Below, piece by piece: positions 16,978 through 23,554 of a stretch of DNA of 64,000 nt. The DNA comes from Subdoligranulum variabile (lineage in GTDB: Bacteria; Bacillota; Clostridia; Oscillospirales; Ruminococcaceae). The stretch is taken from NCBI GenBank assembly GCA_003343905.1, contig QAKI01000049.1, forward strand, positions 16,996 to 80,995. The letters run 5' to 3'. A model generated the notes under the pieces. That model saw nothing but the letters and a program-made list of their open reading frames with translations. It was not told the DNA's origin and did not search any database. The translations under genes were made by a program, and so were the position numbers. Numbering within the stretch: the stretch's first letter is position 1; each line of letters starts with the position of its first letter.

Positions 16978-17835
16978 TTACTGATTCGTGGATTTGGGCT
17001 GCTTTTTGCCCAGGGTGGACAGGTAGCGGCTGGGGGGAACGCCCCGCACCTTTTTGAATACGCGGGAAAAATAGAACTGATCGAAGAATCCCACCGAAAC
17101 GGCGATCTCGGCAATGGAAAGGTGGGAAGTCTTGAGCAGGTTACACGCCTCGCTGATGCGGTAGCTGGTCAGGTAGTCGATGGGGCTCTGGCCCATGCAG
17201 GCCATGAACACGCGGTACAGATGGCTGCGGCTGACCCCCACGGCTTTGGCAATGTCGTCCACCGAAATATCGTGGGAATAGTTGAACTGGATGTACTTAA
17301 TGGCGGCAAGCACGTACTGGCTGCTGGAGGAACCCACGCTGGGCAGGGAGTCCCGCGCCTCCTTCATCAGATGCCCCATAAAGATATACAGGTAGCCGGT
17401 CATCATGGCTTCGCAGTGCGGTTCCGGCCCGCGGGACAGGTAGATGTTGTACAACGCTTCCCGCACCGTCGAAAGGTTCTTGCAGTGGTGTACGGGGTGC
17501 AGGTCAGAGAAGGGGGTCTGCTGAACCAATTGGTTGGCGCAGGCGCCGTTGAAGCCCACCCAGTAGTATTCCCAGGGGTCCGTTTCGTCGGCGGCATAGG
17601 TGATGAGCTGGTTGGGCTTTGCCAGGAACAGATCGCCCTCCTGCAGCGGATAGGACACATTGTTCAACTGGTAAATGCCTTTTCCGGCAACCACCAAATG
17701 GATCAGGTAATGATCGCGCACGCCGGGGCCCCAGGTATGGCTCGGCTGGCAGTATTCGTGCCCGCAGTTGAAAATGGATAATTCCACATTGTCCGTATAA
17801 TCTTGCTTATAGGACTGTTTGGCCAAGTTGGTCAT
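16978..17835 (-). CDS. AraC-family regulator, probably of galactose metabolism
   Basis: This 285-residue regulator has an N-terminal cupin sensor domain (DHYLIHLVVAGKGIYQL, YPLQEGDLFLAKPNQ). The C-terminal double helix-turn-helix (residues about 190-275) contains DISVDDIAKAVGVSRSHLYR and the AraC signature IAEIAVSVGFFDQFYFSRVF. The ATG at 17835 is preceded by GAGGTGG; a GTG at 17844 overlaps that site. It is divergent from galactokinase over 243 bases, which suggests control of that gene and possibly of the alpha-galactosidase. Confidence 0.88.
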   Translation of the reverse strand: MTNLAKQSYKQDYTDNVELSIFNCGHEYCQPSHTWGPGVRDHYLIHLVVAGKGIYQLNNVSYPLQEGDLFLAKPNQLITYAADETDPWEYYWVGFNGACANQLVQQTPFSDLHPVHHCKNLSTVREALYNIYLSRGPEPHCEAMMTGYLYIFMGHLMKEARDSLPSVGSSSSQYVLAAIKYIQFNYSHDISVDDIAKAVGVSRSHLYRVFMACMGQSPIDYLTSYRISEACNLLKTSHLSIAEIAVSVGFFDQFYFSRVFKKVRGVPPSRYLSTLGKKQPKSTNQ

Positions 17836-17887
17836 GACGCCCACCTCGTTTGTCGCCTATGGCGGAAATTACTTTTTGTATGGGTTT

Positions 17888-17916
17888 ATTATACCAAACG
17901 ATTCATCAAAAGTCCA
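17888..17916 (-). promoter_or_regulatory. Promoter of the AraC-type regulator
   Basis: On the minus strand TGGACT (17916-17911) and TATAAT (17893-17888) are 17 bp apart. It is back to back with the galactokinase promoter, about 20 bp away. Confidence 0.7.
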
Positions 17917-17937
17917 TAAACCCGCAGTAAAAAAATG

Positions 17938-17965
17938 TTTACTTCCCCGAAAAATTTGTTATACT
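17938..17965 (+). promoter_or_regulatory. galK: Promoter of galactokinase
   Basis: TTTACT (17938-17943) and TATACT (17960-17965) are 16 bp apart. A leader of about 105 bases precedes the ATG of galK. Confidence 0.6.
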
Positions 17966-18078
17966 GGAGATACTGGCACCGCAAACAGCCCGGTCTTTGG
18001 CTGTTTGTCTAAATTGACGCTGCTCTTTTTGTGCATATTGCGAAAAAGCGGCGTCCAGAAGGAAAGGCGAGTGGAATT

Positions 18079-19386
18079 ATGGCCAATACCATGGAATTGA
18101 AGCAGCAGATCGCGCAGGGGCTGTACGACGGCGCCCTTGCCAAACTGTACGGCACGGACGAAGCGGTCCTGGCCGCCCAGCGTCAGCGTTACACAGCGCT
18201 GATCGATCATTTTGCCGCCGAGTTCGGCGCAGAACGCACGGTCCGCCTGTACTCGGCCCCCGGCCGCACCGAGATCGGCGGCAACCACACCGACCACAAC
18301 AACGGCGTCGTGCTGGCCGGTTCGGTCAACCTGGACATCGTAGCGGTGGTTTCCCCGAACGAGGACAACATCGTGCGCGTCAAGTCCGAAGGTTTTGAAA
18401 AGATCGGCGACGTGGACCTGAGCATCCGCACCCCGCAGCCGCGGGAGGCCGAACACTCCGCCTCCCTGATCCGCGGCGTGGCGGTGGGTATCCTCAATGA
18501 CGGCGGCAAGGTGGGCGGCTTTGACGCCTGCACCACCAGCGACGTGCTGCGCGGCTCCGGCCTGTCCAGCTCGGCGGCCTTCGAGGTCTGCATCGCGGCG
18601 ATCTTCCGCGGCGAATACAACAATAATGACATGGACAAATTCAGCCAGGTCCGCATCGCGCAGATCGGCCAGTATGCCGAGAACGTCTTTTTCGGCAAGC
18701 CCTGCGGCCTGATGGACCAGACGGCCTGCGCGGTGGGCGGCGTCATCAGCATCGACTTCCAGGACCCCGCGCACCCGGTGGTCAAGCAGACGTCCATTGA
18801 CCTGGCGCGCCACGGCTATGTGCTGTGCATCAGCGATACCAAGGGTAGCCATGCCGACCTGACCGACGATTACGCGGCCATCCGCCGCGAGATGGAGAGC
18901 GTGGCGGCACAGTTCGGCAAAAAGGTCCTGCGCGACGTGCCGGAGGATGAATTCTACGCGGCCATCCCCAAACTGCGCAAGGCGGTGGGCGACCGTGCGG
19001 TGGTGCGCGCCATCCACTTCTACAACGACTGCCGCCGTGCGGCTGAACTGCGCGACGCTGTGGAGCGCGACGACTTCGATACTTTCCTGCGCCTGATCAT
19101 CGAGGGCGGCCATTCCAGCTTTGAGTTCAACCAGAACGCCTACAGCATCAAGAATCCCAAGGAGCAGGGCGTTTCCCTGGCGCTGGCCCTGAGCCAGAAA
19201 GTGCTCAACGGCCGCGGCGCATGGCGTCTGCAGGGCGGCGGCTTTGCCGGGACCATCCAGGCTTTCGTCCCGAAGGACCTGGTGGACGCCTACCGCGCCG
19301 TTATCGACGGCTGCTTCGGTGCGGATAGCTGCCATGTGCTGAACATCCGCAACTATGGCGCGGTGCCCGTCACGCCGGAACTGTAA
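18079..19386 (+). CDS. galK: Galactokinase
   Basis: This 435-residue GHMP kinase phosphorylates galactose at C1. The galactokinase signature GRTEIGGNHTDHNNG lies at residues 62-75 and the ATP-binding GSGLSSSAAFEV near residue 159. It is about 40 residues longer than E. coli GalK because of an N-terminal extension, a form seen in many Clostridia. The ATG at 18079 follows GGAAAGGCG. It is the expected sink for galactose from the GH36 enzyme. An IS200-like element lies 23 bases after its stop, between the gene and a terminator hairpin. Confidence 0.94.
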   Translation: MANTMELKQQIAQGLYDGALAKLYGTDEAVLAAQRQRYTALIDHFAAEFGAERTVRLYSAPGRTEIGGNHTDHNNGVVLAGSVNLDIVAVVSPNEDNIVRVKSEGFEKIGDVDLSIRTPQPREAEHSASLIRGVAVGILNDGGKVGGFDACTTSDVLRGSGLSSSAAFEVCIAAIFRGEYNNNDMDKFSQVRIAQIGQYAENVFFGKPCGLMDQTACAVGGVISIDFQDPAHPVVKQTSIDLARHGYVLCISDTKGSHADLTDDYAAIRREMESVAAQFGKKVLRDVPEDEFYAAIPKLRKAVGDRAVVRAIHFYNDCRRAAELRDAVERDDFDTFLRLIIEGGHSSFEFNQNAYSIKNPKEQGVSLALALSQKVLNGRGAWRLQGGGFAGTIQAFVPKDLVDAYRAVIDGCFGADSCHVLNIRNYGAVPVTPEL

Positions 19387-19544
19387 AATCCAAACCCTTA
19401 CTTATCCGTAGTCAGAACCCCCGGCAAAGCCGGGGGCTTGGGTTAGCCCTAGAAGGGCATAATACGGACAACGCCCCTCAAGGGGCCACGAATGGGTCGG
19501 CCAACTGCATTGCTGACTCATGGCGGCCCCTTAAGGGGCTGTTT

Positions 19545-20018
19545 TTATGCCTTGGTATTCTTGCTACCCGTAAACGGGTCTACGAACTCCTTCATGCTCA
19601 TTTGGTCTGCTATTTGATCTTCTGCCAACTGCTGCTTGATGTACTCTTGTATCTGCTTTTTATTTCTTCCGACCGTGTCTACATAGTATCCTCGTGCCCA
19701 AAAATGTCTATCCCCATACTTGTACTTCAAATTTGCATGCCGGTCAAATATCATTAAGCTGCTTTTCCCTTTGAGATATCCCATGATCTGTGATACACTA
19801 TATTTGGGTGGAATACTGACCAGCATATGAATGTGATCCGGGCACGCTTCTGCTTGTATGATCTCTACTCCCTTTTGCTCACACAATTTTCTGAGGATCT
19901 GTCCTATATCTTTTTTGATTTTCCCATATACCACCATTCTGCGGTACTTAGGGGCAAACACTATATGATATTGGCATCTCCATGTTGTGTGTTGTAAACT
20001 TGCTATGTCTTTTTCCAT
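19545..20018 (-). CDS. tnpA: IS200-type Y1 transposase (TnpA)
   Basis: This 157-residue HUH single-strand transposase has the metal-binding motif HIHMLVSIPPKYS (HUH) and the catalytic Tyr in the C-terminal helix (GNRKQ-like GRNKKQIQEYIKQQ preceded by YYVDT). It starts with HTTWRCQYHIVFAPKYRR, the usual IS200 opening. The start is the ATG at 20018, nine bases after AGGAGG; the frame extends upstream without a better start. The length is normal for IS200 transposases (about 150), and it looks intact. Confidence 0.95.
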   Translation of the reverse strand: MEKDIASLQHTTWRCQYHIVFAPKYRRMVVYGKIKKDIGQILRKLCEQKGVEIIQAEACPDHIHMLVSIPPKYSVSQIMGYLKGKSSLMIFDRHANLKYKYGDRHFWARGYYVDTVGRNKKQIQEYIKQQLAEDQIADQMSMKEFVDPFTGSKNTKA

Positions 20019-20025
20019 CTTTTGG

Positions 20026-20083
20026 AACCTCCTGGTATTTTTATTGCAGTTGGCCGACCGCAATTCTATTATACCAGGAGGTT
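20026..20083 (-). promoter_or_regulatory. IS transposase promoter and fold-back element that can mask the ribosome binding site
   Basis: On the minus strand an extended -10 (TGGTATAAT, TATAAT at 20073-20068) lies about 50 bases before tnpA. The 13-base sequence AACCTCCTGGTAT (20083-20071) overlaps this -10 and is exactly complementary to ATACCAGGAGGTT (20038-20026), which contains the tnpA ribosome binding site. A transcript begun here would lack the upstream arm, whereas read-through RNA would contain both arms and hide the site. The same layout occurs in copy 2 at 28773-28830. Confidence 0.65.
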
Positions 20084-20167
20084 TTTTCTCTAGGTTTTTT
20101 CACTATATAATTTTTTACACTCCCCGGCAGAGCCGGGGGTTGTCTTTGCGCTAAAGCTAACAAAGCG

Positions 20168-20206
20168 ATCCCCGCCGGGGCCAAAGGCCCCGGCGGGGAT
20201 TTTTTG
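20168..20206 (+). terminator. Terminator hairpin originally downstream of galK
   Basis: A perfect 15-bp stem (20168-20182 with 20186-20200) with an AAA loop is followed by TTTTTTG. It begins four bases after the end of IS copy 1, so the insertion separated it from galK. In the other direction it may also end the lipoprotein gene at 20251-21060. Confidence 0.88.
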
Positions 20207-20250
20207 TTGCGTTTTACGGTAAAGAAAAGATCACGGCCACGTCAGCCCGT

Positions 20251-21060
20251 TCACGCGGGCGGCATTGCGTAGGGGGGCGGCGGCGTGGTGGCAGGCGGGG
20301 TATGCGGCGGCGTGGGCGTCGATGGCGGTGCCGTCGGGGTTACGGTGGATGTGGGCACCGGTGTAGGCGGCGCGGTAGGTGTGTTGGTCGGTTCGGGTGG
20401 TTCCGTCGGCTGTTGTGTGGGCGGTACCGTAAAGGTCGGGGTCGGCCCCGGTGTGGGCGGGTCCGTCGGCGTTGGGGAAGGACGCTGGGTAGGCGGCAGG
20501 GTGGGCGGTGTTGTAGGCGTCGACACAGGCGGCGTCGCCGGGGGAACGGTAGATTCCGGGACGTGCGGGCTTCCGGGCGAGAGCGCCGGGGAGCCGGGAC
20601 TGCCCGCCGTTCCCGGCTGTTTGTACTTGTAGGAATACGCTACCACCGCGCCGCATTTCTCACACTCGTATGTGCTGTCCATGCGCCACAGGGTGCCGTC
20701 GGCATATTCCGCCACAAGGACGGACTGCTGCGCGGTGCACTGGTACAGGTGTTCGCAGGTTTCCGTATCCGGGCTGCCCGCTGCGTCCTGCCCATCGGGA
20801 TCGGGCGTGGCGGTGGGCGCACCGGCAGATGATTCTGCGCCGCCGGGGATTGCGTCGATTCCTGCCGGTCCCTGCGGTCCTTGCGGGCCCGGCAGCCCCT
20901 GCGGCCCGCGCAGACTTTCCACGTCGATCAGGTTTTGCCAGCCATACCCGGCGTTATACTGGATGTATCCGCCGGATACCTGCATCTGCACGGGCGCAGG
21001 GGAGTTGGAGCAGGCGATGAGCAGCGCCGAAATCCCGATGATAAAGGTGATCTTCTCCAA
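20251..21060 (-). CDS. Predicted lipoprotein with collagen-like triplets and a Pro/Thr-rich tail
   Basis: This 269-residue protein has no recognised function. From a TTG start at 21060 it opens with a short signal peptide (EKITFIIGISALLIAC) and lipobox LIAC, so it should be anchored outside the membrane. Then come YIQYNAGYGWQNL, a short run of Gly-x-y triplets (GPQGLPGPQGPQGPAG), a domain with four cysteines (CEHLYQC and CEKCG, zinc-ribbon-like) and about 110 residues dominated by Pro, Thr and Ser. AAGGAG lies 13 bases before the TTG. An ATG at 21126 would add an atypical 22 residues and sits almost at the predicted transcription start, so I prefer the TTG. Confidence 0.72.
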   Translation of the reverse strand: MEKITFIIGISALLIACSNSPAPVQMQVSGGYIQYNAGYGWQNLIDVESLRGPQGLPGPQGPQGPAGIDAIPGGAESSAGAPTATPDPDGQDAAGSPDTETCEHLYQCTAQQSVLVAEYADGTLWRMDSTYECEKCGAVVAYSYKYKQPGTAGSPGSPALSPGSPHVPESTVPPATPPVSTPTTPPTLPPTQRPSPTPTDPPTPGPTPTFTVPPTQQPTEPPEPTNTPTAPPTPVPTSTVTPTAPPSTPTPPHTPPATTPPPPYAMPPA

Positions 21061-21137
21061 CTTTATGGCGGCGCTCCTTGTGTATTGCGGGCCGGAGCCT
21101 TGCACGTTCCTGACGATGCAAGGCATTTTTCTTTTTT

Positions 21138-21166
21138 AGGGTAGCGCAAAATTCGACACAAGTCAA
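21138..21166 (-). promoter_or_regulatory. Promoter of the collagen-like lipoprotein
   Basis: On the minus strand TTGACT (21166-21161) and TACCCT (21143-21138) are 17 bp apart. The spacing and -35 are good and the -10 is weak. It lies about 75 bases before the chosen start. Confidence 0.5.
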
Positions 21167-21330
21167 CAATATGCGCGAAAAACGGCGGAATTTCACAAAA
21201 AACAAAGAGGGGAACGCGCACAGCGGGACGTCCTGCGTGCGGCAGACCAAAAGGCAAAACACCAAAAAAGACCTGCGGCAAAGCGCCGAAGCGCCGCCGC
21301 AGGCCGGGAATCTATGGATTGGGAATTGTC

Positions 21331-22110
21331 TTAGACCGGGGCGTTGCGCTCCCACAGCAGCGCCAGCCCCTTGAACAGCAGGTCGGCGTCGTAAAGCACC
21401 GGGCGCCGGCAGCAGGGCATGATGTGCGGGGCCAGCCCGCCGGTGGCCACCACAGTCAGCGGCGCGCCCAGTTGGGCTTCCACCCGGTCGGCCAGGCCGT
21501 CCAGCATGGCGGCTGTGCCGAACATGGCGCCGTTGTTCAGTGCTTCCACGGTATTGCGGCCGATCAACTCCTGCGGGGCTTCCGGGGCGATGGGGGGCAG
21601 TTGGGCGGTCCCGGCGCTGATGGCCCGCAGGCTGGTGAGCACGCCGGGCACGATAAAACCGCCCAGAAATTCCCGCTGTGCCGACAGCACATTGTAGGTG
21701 GTGGCCGTTCCCAGGTCCACCGTCATGCAGGGCAGGGGGTAGAGTGCGGCGGCGGCCGCCGCATCGGCAATGCGGTCCCGGCCCACCCGTTCGGGCGCGT
21801 CCACACGGAAGATCAGCCCGGTGTCCAGTTCACAGCTTACGATCAGCGCGGGCTTGCCCACCAGACGGCGGCAGGCGTCCGCCAGCGGCTGGGTCAGCAC
21901 GGGCACCACGCTGCACACCACCACGCCCTCGCAGGCGGCACAGTCCACCTGCAGGCGGTCCAGCAGAAATTTCAGTTCGGCGGCATACTCGTCCGCCGTA
22001 CAGCGGGGGCGGGTCACCATCCGCGCGGTAAAGCGCACGGTGCGGTGGCCTTCGCCGTCCAGCCCGCCGATGCAGATGTTCGTGTTTCCAATATCTACTG
22101 CCAATACCAT
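21331..22110 (-). CDS. coaX: Type III pantothenate kinase
   Basis: This 259-residue ASKHA-fold kinase carries out the first step of coenzyme A synthesis, pantothenate to 4'-phosphopantothenate. The N-terminal phosphate loop is AVDIGNTNICIGG. GRDRIADAAAA and the second loop VDLGTATTYNVLS, followed by GGFIVPGV, are family hallmarks; ATGGLAPHI is the adenosine motif. Length matches CoaX (about 258). It is divergent from coaBC, which carries out the next two steps of the pathway. Confidence 0.93.
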   Translation of the reverse strand: MVLAVDIGNTNICIGGLDGEGHRTVRFTARMVTRPRCTADEYAAELKFLLDRLQVDCAACEGVVVCSVVPVLTQPLADACRRLVGKPALIVSCELDTGLIFRVDAPERVGRDRIADAAAAAALYPLPCMTVDLGTATTYNVLSAQREFLGGFIVPGVLTSLRAISAGTAQLPPIAPEAPQELIGRNTVEALNNGAMFGTAAMLDGLADRVEAQLGAPLTVVATGGLAPHIMPCCRRPVLYDADLLFKGLALLWERNAPV

Positions 22111-22145
22111 TGCCCCACGGCTCCATTTCCCATAAATTGTTATCC

Positions 22146-22175
22146 ATTATAGCAGGTCCCCGGCCGTTTGCCAAC
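22146..22175 (-). promoter_or_regulatory. coaX: Promoter of coaX
   Basis: On the minus strand TATAAT (22151-22146) has TTGGCA (22175-22170) 18 bp upstream. Confidence 0.6.
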
Positions 22176-22192
22176 CGCGGCAAACTTGCAAA

Positions 22193-22221
22193 TGGACAGA
22201 ACCGCCGGGATGCGGTATAAT
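22193..22221 (+). promoter_or_regulatory. coaBC: Promoter of coaBC
   Basis: TGGACA (22193-22198) and TATAAT (22216-22221) are 17 bp apart. It is back to back with the coaX promoter, about 20 bp away. Confidence 0.7.
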
Positions 22222-22301
22222 AACCGCAGACAACTGTGCCGCGCGGGACGCCCCGCGCCATCAGGATCCCACAGACAAACAGGGAAAGGACTTGTGAATC
22301 T

Positions 22302-23498
22302 ATGCAGCTTACTGGGAAAACCGTCGTTCTTGGCGTCACCGGCGGGATCGCCGCCTACAAAATGCCCAATGTGGCCCATGCGCTCGTCAAACTGGGGGCG
22401 GACGTGCATGTGCTGATGACGAAGAACGCCACCGAGTTTATCGCCCCGCTGGTCTTTGAAACGCTGACGAACCGGCGCTGCATCGTCGATACCTTTGACC
22501 GCAACTTCCAGTATGATGTGGCCCATGTTTCGCTGGCGAACGCGGCGGACCTTATGCTCATCGCCCCGGCCACGGCCAACGTCATCGCCAAGATGGCCCA
22601 CGGTCTGGCGGACGATATGCTCACCACCGTCACGCTGGCGGCCACCTGCCCCAAACTGGTGGCCCCCGCCATGAACACCCATATGCTGGAAAATCCCATC
22701 ACACAGGACAACCTGAAAACGCTGGAACGGTACGGCTTCACGGTCATCCCCTCAGGTTCTGGCATGCTGGCCTGCGGCGACGTGGGTTCCGGCCGTCTGC
22801 CGGAGGAAGGAATCCTTGTGGACTATGTGCTGCGGGAATTGGCCTGCGAGAAAGACATGCGCGGCAAAAAGATCGTGGTCACCGCCGGCGCCACCCAGGA
22901 ACCCATGGACCCGGTGCGGTATCTGACCAACCATTCCACCGGCAAGATGGGCTATGCCGTGGCCCGCGCCTGTATGCTGCGCGGCGCGGACGTGACGCTG
23001 CTGGCTTCCACTGGCTGCACGCTGCCGCCGGTGCCCTTTGTAAAGATGGTGCCCTTTACCACGGCGGCCGATCTGTTCGAGGGCGTGAAATGCCACGCCA
23101 TGGATGCCGACGCGCTGGTCATGGCTGCGGCGGTGGCCGACTACCGCCCGGCGGAAGTGGCCGGGGATAAGGTCAAAAAGCAGGAGGGCAGCCTGACGCT
23201 GGAACTGCAGCGTACCCAGGACATCCTGGCCTGGGTGGGGGCTCACAAGCCGCCGAAACTGTTCGTCTGCGGTTTCTCGATGGAAACGCGGGACCTGATC
23301 GAAAACTCCACCGCCAAGCTGCATAAAAAGAATATGGATATGATCGTGGCCAATAACCTCAAGGTCCCCGGCGCGGGCTTTGGGGTGGATACCAACGTAG
23401 TCACCCTCATCACCGCCGCAGGCTGCGAGGAACTGCCCCTGCAGAGCAAGGACGAAGTGGCCCGGCATATTGCCGACGCCATCGCGGCCCGGTTCTAA
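22302..23498 (+). CDS. coaBC: Bifunctional phosphopantothenoylcysteine decarboxylase / phosphopantothenate-cysteine ligase
   Basis: This 398-residue two-domain enzyme carries out steps two and three of coenzyme A synthesis. The N-terminal flavin-dependent CoaC domain has GVTGGIAAYK, the catalytic His in VAHVSLANAADL (about residue 74), PATANVIAKMAHG and the PAMNTHM clamp. The C-terminal CoaB domain has VTAGATQEPMDPVRYLTN, HSTGKMG and AAAVADYRP. The ATG at 22302 follows GGGAAAGGA. Its stop lies only seven bases before the left arm of the terminator ahead of asnB. Confidence 0.95.
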   Translation: MQLTGKTVVLGVTGGIAAYKMPNVAHALVKLGADVHVLMTKNATEFIAPLVFETLTNRRCIVDTFDRNFQYDVAHVSLANAADLMLIAPATANVIAKMAHGLADDMLTTVTLAATCPKLVAPAMNTHMLENPITQDNLKTLERYGFTVIPSGSGMLACGDVGSGRLPEEGILVDYVLRELACEKDMRGKKIVVTAGATQEPMDPVRYLTNHSTGKMGYAVARACMLRGADVTLLASTGCTLPPVPFVKMVPFTTAADLFEGVKCHAMDADALVMAAAVADYRPAEVAGDKVKKQEGSLTLELQRTQDILAWVGAHKPPKLFVCGFSMETRDLIENSTAKLHKKNMDMIVANNLKVPGAGFGVDTNVVTLITAAGCEELPLQSKDEVARHIADAIAARF

Positions 23499-23504
23499 AA
23501 CCGC

Positions 23505-23554
23505 CCCCTTTCCGCATACTCCTGATAGGAGCAACAGCGGAAAGGGGACTTTTT
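23505..23554 (+). terminator. Terminator after coaBC whose 3' arm contains the asnB ribosome binding site
   Basis: CCCCTTTCCGC (23505-23515) pairs perfectly with GCGGAAAGGGG (23537-23547), with an inner hairpin CTCCT/AGGAG. AC and five T follow, directly against the asnB ATG at 23555. The GGAAAGGGG of the right arm is the only good ribosome binding site for asnB. The structure could therefore stop read-through and also mask translation initiation. Confidence 0.8.

Larger units (their letters stand above)
19410..20164 (-). mobile_element. IS200/IS605-family insertion sequence, copy 1
   Basis: A 755-bp segment that recurs at 28157-28911; I found no difference on reading them side by side. The identity defines the ends, from AGTCAGAACC to GCTAACAAA. 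It carries only a Y1 transposase gene and no tnpB, as in IS200. Subterminal hairpins, not terminal inverted repeats, mark the ends (CCCCCGGCAAAGCCGGGGG on the left; CCCCGGCAGAGCCGGGG on the right). Flanks show no target duplication. A plus-strand terminator-like hairpin (GCCCCTTAAGGGGC plus T tract, 19526-19546) faces incoming galK transcription. The element is clearly more AT-rich than its surroundings. Confidence 0.93.

Noticed and set aside
19439..19490. Hairpins near the IS left end as a separate small RNA gene
   Set aside because: They occur identically in both IS copies and are best explained as subterminal and terminator structures of the element.
20285..20560. Repetitive DNA resembling a CRISPR array or minisatellite
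   Set aside because: The repetition is uneven and follows the Pro/Thr/Ser codons of the lipoprotein tail; there are no regular spacers or identical repeats.
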